This document shows positions 7,661-10,741 of a stretch of DNA of 10,741 nucleotides, one piece after another (position 1 is the first letter of the stretch; each line of letters begins with the position of its first letter). Source of the DNA: an uncultured Clostridium sp. (GTDB lineage Bacteria > Bacillota > Clostridia > TANB77 > CAG-508). The stretch spans positions 1 through 10,741 of the forward strand of contig USQA01000021.1 of assembly GCA_900556695.1 (NCBI GenBank). Direction: 5' to 3'. Made by a program: the position numbers and the translations under genes. Under the pieces are notes generated by a model. That model was not told the origin of the DNA. It searched no databases and saw nothing but the letters and a program-made list of their open reading frames with translations.

Positions 7661-8017
7661 GTCTTCTTTTTTAGGCATAATTTCTTTTAAAATTGAATCG
7701 ATTTTAGATCCATATTCTATAGAATCATCTAACTCAAATATGATCTCTGGTGTATTTCTTAAATTAACTCTTTTAGCTAATTCTGAGCGAACAAATCCAG
7801 CTGATTTTTTTAGTCCTGCTAAAGTATCTTTTATATTTTTTGAATTTAATATACTTACATATACTTTCGCATATTTTAAGTCATTTGTAACTTTTACTTT
7901 AGTTACACTAATTAAACCTGTTACATTTGGATTTTTTAATTCATATCCTATTATTTGACTTAATTCTTTTCTATATTGTTCATCTATACGACCTAATCTA
8001 TTTTGATTTTCAGGCAT
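7658..8017 (-). CDS. rbfA: Ribosome-binding factor A
   Basis: 30S maturation factor that binds the small subunit near the 5' helix of 16S rRNA and is needed for its late processing, especially in the cold. 119 residues, the usual size, forming a single KH-like domain. Family features are the N-terminal helix RLGRIDEQYRKELSQII (7-23), the strand LISVTKVKVTNDLKYAKVYV (35-54) and the helix GFVRSELAKRVNLRNTPEI (74-92), which ends in the characteristic R-x-TPE-I/L motif. The charged C-terminal tail is short. An AAAAGGAGGT lies eight bases before the ATG. It follows the unknown small basic gene and is two genes after infB, the classical setting for rbfA. Confidence 0.96.
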   Translation of the reverse strand: MPENQNRLGRIDEQYRKELSQIIGYELKNPNVTGLISVTKVKVTNDLKYAKVYVSILNSKNIKDTLAGLKKSAGFVRSELAKRVNLRNTPEIIFELDDSIEYGSKIDSILKEIMPKKED

Positions 8018-8038
8018 AATTTGAACCTCCTTTTGTTT

Positions 8039-8293
8039 TTATCTTTCATTATCTAATTTATCCATAACTTTTAAATAATCTAATTTTCTTTTTTCATCAG
8101 CTTCTTGAGCTCTTCTTTCTTCAGAATAATTTTTCATTTTCTTACTAAATTTGCTACTAGTAGCTACTTTAAGTTCTTTTTTAAAGTTTTGTTTTTTAGT
8201 TTTTTCTTTTCGATATGCTAATTCTTCAATATCTACTTTTTTTCCAAACTTTTGTCTTGTTCTTTTTTTCATTATTTCACATCCTTCATTCAT
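8039..8293 (-). CDS. Small basic protein of unknown function between infB and rbfA
   Basis: A short, strongly Lys/Arg-rich protein that I do not recognise. The longest frame has 84 codons (ATG at 8293). The better start is the Met at codon 8 (8272): GAAGG lies about 10 bases before it, whereas the first ATG has only a weak AAAG. That gives 77 residues beginning MKKRTRQKFGKK. There is no membrane segment or Cys pair. The sequence looks helical and highly charged, with KNYSEERRAQEADEKRKLDY in the second half possibly a coiled coil. The stop is 21 bases before the rbfA ATG, so it belongs to the operon. Many relatives have ylxP (DUF503) at this place; this protein does not look like it. Basic charge and context suggest RNA or ribosome contact, which is inference only. 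Confidence 0.72.
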   Translation of the reverse strand: MNEGCEIMKKRTRQKFGKKVDIEELAYRKEKTKKQNFKKELKVATSSKFSKKMKNYSEERRAQEADEKRKLDYLKVMDKLDNER

Positions 8294-8298
8294 CTTTG

Positions 8299-8406
8299 TG
8301 CTAATAGTAAACTAATATTTCTTACTAAAATTTTCGAAGTCTAATAAGTTATCCGTAAGCTAGCGCTACTAAAGCTTTTAATTCGAATATTAGTTTACTT
8401 TTAGCA
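8299..8406. repeat. 108-base element with 21-base inverted ends (MITE-like or structured RNA)
   Basis: The left end TGCTAATAGTAAACTAATAT (8299-8318, plus T8319) is the reverse complement of 8386-8406 except for one T-T mismatch (8305/8400). The ends read TGCTA and TAGCA, and a TTTG lies directly outside each end (8295-8298 and 8407-8410), like a 4-base target duplication. The 66-base interior has no reading frame of note. It contains the palindromes TAGCGCTA (8361-8368) and TTCGAA (8333-8338), and a second TTCGAA (8382-8387) straddles the right arm. A small non-autonomous transposable element fits; a folded mRNA leader for the downstream small gene also fits. Confidence 0.5.
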
Positions 8407-8414
8407 TTTGTCAA
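8386..8414 (-). promoter_or_regulatory. Candidate promoter after infB
   Basis: Minus strand TTGACA (8414-8409) is a perfect -35 hexamer. After exactly 17 bases comes AATATT (8391-8386), which matches four of six -10 positions. It lies 12 bases past the infB stop and would give the small basic gene, rbfA, nrnA and truB a start independent of infB. The -10 and spacer lie in one arm of the inverted repeat, so a transcript started here would lack that arm and could not form the outer stem. Confidence 0.4.
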
Positions 8415-8425
8415 AATAACACAAA

Positions 8426-10741
8426 TTACCTTTTAATTTCTTCCATTATATAAACTTCTATTACGTCTCCTTCTTTTATGTCATTGTAATTTTCAATTTG
8501 AATACCACATTCAAATCCTTTTGTTACTTCTTTTACATCATCTTTAAATCTCTTTAATGTTGATAAATGTCCATCATGAATTACTACATTTTCACGAATA
8601 ACTCTTACATTTGCATTTCTTTCTACTTTTCCTGATATTACATATCCTCCTGCAATTGTTCCAACATTTGAAATTCTAAATGTTTGTCTTACTTCTACAT
8701 TTCCTATTACTTTTTCTTCAAATTCTGGATCTAACATTCCTTTCATTGCAGCTTCAACGTCTTCTATTACTTGGTATATAATAGAATATGGTTTAATTTC
8801 AACTTCATCTTTTTCTGCAATTTCTCTTGCCATATTATCTGGTCTTACATTAAATGCAATTATTATTGCATTTGATACTTTTGCAAGTGTTACATCTGAT
8901 TGATTTACAGCTCCTGTTGCAGCATGTATAACTTTTACTTTTACTTCCTCATTTGATAGTTTTTCTAGAGCTTGTTTTACAGCTTCAACAGATCCTTGTA
9001 CATCTGCTTTTACAATTAAGTTTAATACTTTTAAGTTTCCTTCTTCCATTTGGCTGAACAAATTGTCTAAAGTTACTTTTGTAGTTGCATTTAAAGCTTT
9101 TTCTCTTTCTTGACGTTTTCTTCTTTCTATTAAATGTTTTGCCATTTTTTCATTTTTAACTTCATAGAATGTATCTCCTGCTTGTGGAACTTCTGTTAAT
9201 CCCATAATTTCTACTGGTGTAGAAGGTCCTGCTGATTTTACAACTTTACCTTTGTCATTTTTCATTGCTCTAATTCTACCAATAGAAGAACCAACTACTA
9301 TTGTATCTCCAACATCTAATGATCCTCTTTGTACAAGCATTGTTGCTATAGCTCCTTTTGCTTTATCTAGACGTGCTTCTATAACAGCTCCTTTTGCTTG
9401 TTTTCTTGGATTTGCTTTTAATTCTAATACATCTGCTTCTAATAATACCATTTCTAATAATTGATCAATATTTTCACCTTTTTTAGCTGATATTGGTACA
9501 AATATAGTGTCTCCTCCCCATTCTTCTGGGACTAAATCATATGCCATTAATTCTTGTTTTACTTTTTCTATATTACTATCTGGTAAGTCTATTTTATTGA
9601 TTGCTACAATAATAGGAATTCCAGCTGATTTTGCATGGTTTATAGCCTCTACTGTTTGTGGTTTTACTCCATCATTTGCTGCTACTACTAATATTGCAAT
9701 ATCTGTAATTTGAGCACCTCTTGCTCTCATTGCTGTAAAAGCTTCATGTCCTGGTGTATCAAGAAAAGTAATTTCTCTATCTTTTACTTTTACTTTATAT
9801 GCACCAATTGCTTGTGTAATTCCTCCTGCTTCTCCTTCTATTACATTTGTTTTTCTTATTGTATCTAGTAATGATGTTTTACCATGGTCTACATGTCCCA
9901 TTACTACAATAACAGGTGGTCTTACTTCTAATTCTTCTTCTTTATCTTCAGAATCATCAAATAAAATATCTTCTTCTGATACAACCTCTTTTTTACTTGC
10001 TGTTATTCCAAATTCTTGAGCAACTAAATATGCAGTGTCAAAATCAACTTCTTGATTTATTGTTGCCATAATTCCATATCCAAGTAATTTCTTTATAACA
10101 TCTGCTGTTGTTTTCTTCATTTCTGCTGCTAAATCTTTTACTGTTATACTTTCAGGTATTTCTATTTTTGTTAATTGGAATATTTTTTGTTTTGTTCTTT
10201 CACCTTGATTTTTATTATTTTTCTTTTTACCTCTTCTTCCACGTTGTGTTGTTAAATCATAATAATCTAACATTCCACCATCTTGATCATCAAACATATT
10301 AGATAATTTATTTGTTTGTTTTAGATTTTTTAATTTTCCTTCATCAAAATCTGATTCATTATTGTTTCTTCTTGATTTTGATTTTTTAGTATTTTTATTT
10401 TCATTAAATTTATTGTTATTTTTTTGTTTATCAAGGCCTCTGTTATATTCTCTTACATTTTCTTTTTCAACAGTTTCAACTGACATTATATTTTTAATAT
10501 TTTTTTCAATTCCTTTTTCATCCGTATATTTTGCATATTCTAAAATTTGTAAGTTTTCTAAGTTTGTAGCAACTTCACTATGCATTATTACTAATTTGAA
10601 TAATCCTTTATTAGCACCTGCTGATTGTTTAATACAGTTGTTTAATGTAGTAGGTCCAACATTAGGACTATCAGTTGCCGAAATATCTAATGTATGTTTT
10701 TCATTAAATTTGTCATCTTTTACGCCAAAGATACCTTCTAA
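8426..10741 (-). CDS. infB: Translation initiation factor IF-2, with a phage-capsid-like N-terminal extension open at the window edge
   Basis: GTPase that brings initiator fMet-tRNA to the 30S subunit and promotes 50S joining. Numbering here is from the ATG at 10585. A Lys/Asn-rich linker (about 45-135) precedes an IF2_N domain (about 143-196, IPESITVKDLAAEM). The GTPase domain has GHVDHGKT (230-237), GGITQ (254-258), DTPGH (276-280) and NKID (330-333), with SAKKGEN further on. Domains II, III and the fMet-tRNA-binding C-domain follow to ...YIMEEIKR, so the catalytic part is complete. The usual first IF2_N copy (K/R-VxELAKEL type) is missing or cut. The frame stays open past both the ATG at 10585 and the one at 10486, neither has a ribosome binding site, and upstream codons 10741 to about 10500 look like phage capsid. 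The true infB start is therefore not visible. Genes usually upstream (nusA, ylxR, L7Ae-like) are absent from the window. Confidence 0.93.
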   Translation of the reverse strand, partial: LEGIFGVKDDKFNEKHTLDISATDSPNVGPTTLNNCIKQSAGANKGLFKLVIMHSEVATNLENLQILEYAKYTDEKGIEKNIKNIMSVETVEKENVREYNRGLDKQKNNNKFNENKNTKKSKSRRNNNESDFDEGKLKNLKQTNKLSNMFDDQDGGMLDYYDLTTQRGRRGKKKNNKNQGERTKQKIFQLTKIEIPESITVKDLAAEMKKTTADVIKKLLGYGIMATINQEVDFDTAYLVAQEFGITASKKEVVSEEDILFDDSEDKEEELEVRPPVIVVMGHVDHGKTSLLDTIRKTNVIEGEAGGITQAIGAYKVKVKDREITFLDTPGHEAFTAMRARGAQITDIAILVVAANDGVKPQTVEAINHAKSAGIPIIVAINKIDLPDSNIEKVKQELMAYDLVPEEWGGDTIFVPISAKKGENIDQLLEMVLLEADVLELKANPRKQAKGAVIEARLDKAKGAIATMLVQRGSLDVGDTIVVGSSIGRIRAMKNDKGKVVKSAGPSTPVEIMGLTEVPQAGDTFYEVKNEKMAKHLIERRKRQEREKALNATTKVTLDNLFSQMEEGNLKVLNLIVKADVQGSVEAVKQALEKLSNEEVKVKVIHAATGAVNQSDVTLAKVSNAIIIAFNVRPDNMAREIAEKDEVEIKPYSIIYQVIEDVEAAMKGMLDPEFEEKVIGNVEVRQTFRISNVGTIAGGYVISGKVERNANVRVIRENVVIHDGHLSTLKRFKDDVKEVTKGFECGIQIENYNDIKEGDVIEVYIMEEIKR
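10499..10741 (-). other. Fragment resembling a phage major capsid protein, in frame with infB
   Basis: About 81 codons from the right edge read like the C-terminal half of a major capsid protein found in phages and prophages of Firmicutes. The pieces are GIFGVKDDKF, HTLDISATD, the helix LNNCIKQSAGANKGLFKLV, then IMHSEVATNLENLQILEY and KYTDEKGIEK. The block MHS-x-V-x-x-NL-x-x-L-x-L-x-x-Y followed by TDxxGI is the pattern I recognise. In that family a strand with IDD and MP follows; here it is replaced by IKNIMSVETVEKE and then IF-2 linker. The switch lies in an A-rich stretch at about 10485-10510. There is no stop or frame change across it. The resemblance is from memory of the family, not from a search. 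Confidence 0.6.

Noticed and set aside
8299..8406. The inverted-repeat element as an integron attC site or phage attachment site.
   Set aside because: The arms lack the GTTRRRY/RYYYAAC core boxes of attC, and no integrase or tRNA gene is nearby.
10484..10585. The ATG codons at 10585 and 10486 as the real start of infB.
   Set aside because: Neither has a purine-rich ribosome binding site, while other genes here mostly have AAGGAGG or AGGAGG. The frame stays open to the window edge, and the residues around the first ATG fit the middle of a capsid protein (IMHSEVATNL).
1..10741. A CRISPR array, tRNA, rRNA, defence island or other accessory system.
   Set aside because: No regularly spaced repeats or recognisable RNA genes were seen on either strand. 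Apart from the right edge, the content is housekeeping genes in conserved order.

Overview
This is an AT-rich (roughly 30% GC) stretch in which every credible gene lies on the minus strand, so transcription runs from the right end to the left end. The gene order infB - small ORF - rbfA - nrnA - truB is the classical translation/ribosome-maturation operon of low-GC Gram-positive bacteria. Strong AAGGAGG ribosome binding sites, Lys/Ile/Asn-rich proteins and a clostridial-type class A PBP with a Cys-rich tail suggest an uncultured member of the Clostridia (Bacillota). I cannot place it more precisely.

Layout in transcription order (right to left). At 10741-10500 an open frame enters from the window edge and encodes about 80 residues that look like a phage major capsid protein. 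It runs without a stop into translation initiation factor IF-2 (infB, to 8426). The 130-base gap after infB holds a 108-base element with 21-base inverted ends and a possible TTTG duplication, plus a candidate promoter. Then come a 77-84 residue basic protein of unknown function (8039-8293), rbfA (7658-8017), nrnA (6659-7609) and truB (5790-6662, ATGA overlap with nrnA). A hairpin after truB occludes the ribosome binding site of an unrecognised 283-residue protein (4872-5723). A 97-base AT-rich gap precedes a class A penicillin-binding protein (2240-4774). A perfect 12-bp palindrome separates it from cysS (780-2168), which is followed 18 bases later by galE, cut by the left edge (1-761).

Functionally the right half is about starting translation and maturing RNA: IF-2 places initiator tRNA, RbfA matures the 30S subunit, TruB makes pseudouridine 55 in tRNA, and NrnA degrades very short RNAs or cyclic-dinucleotide products. 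The left half links cell-wall synthesis (PBP), cysteinyl-tRNA formation (CysS) and UDP-galactose supply (GalE).

This is mostly an ordinary housekeeping region. The point most worth checking is the in-frame capsid/IF-2 junction at the right edge. It is either a prophage scar that replaced the IF-2 N-terminus or, at least as likely, an assembly chimera near a contig end. The inverted-repeat element after infB and the hairpin after truB come next.
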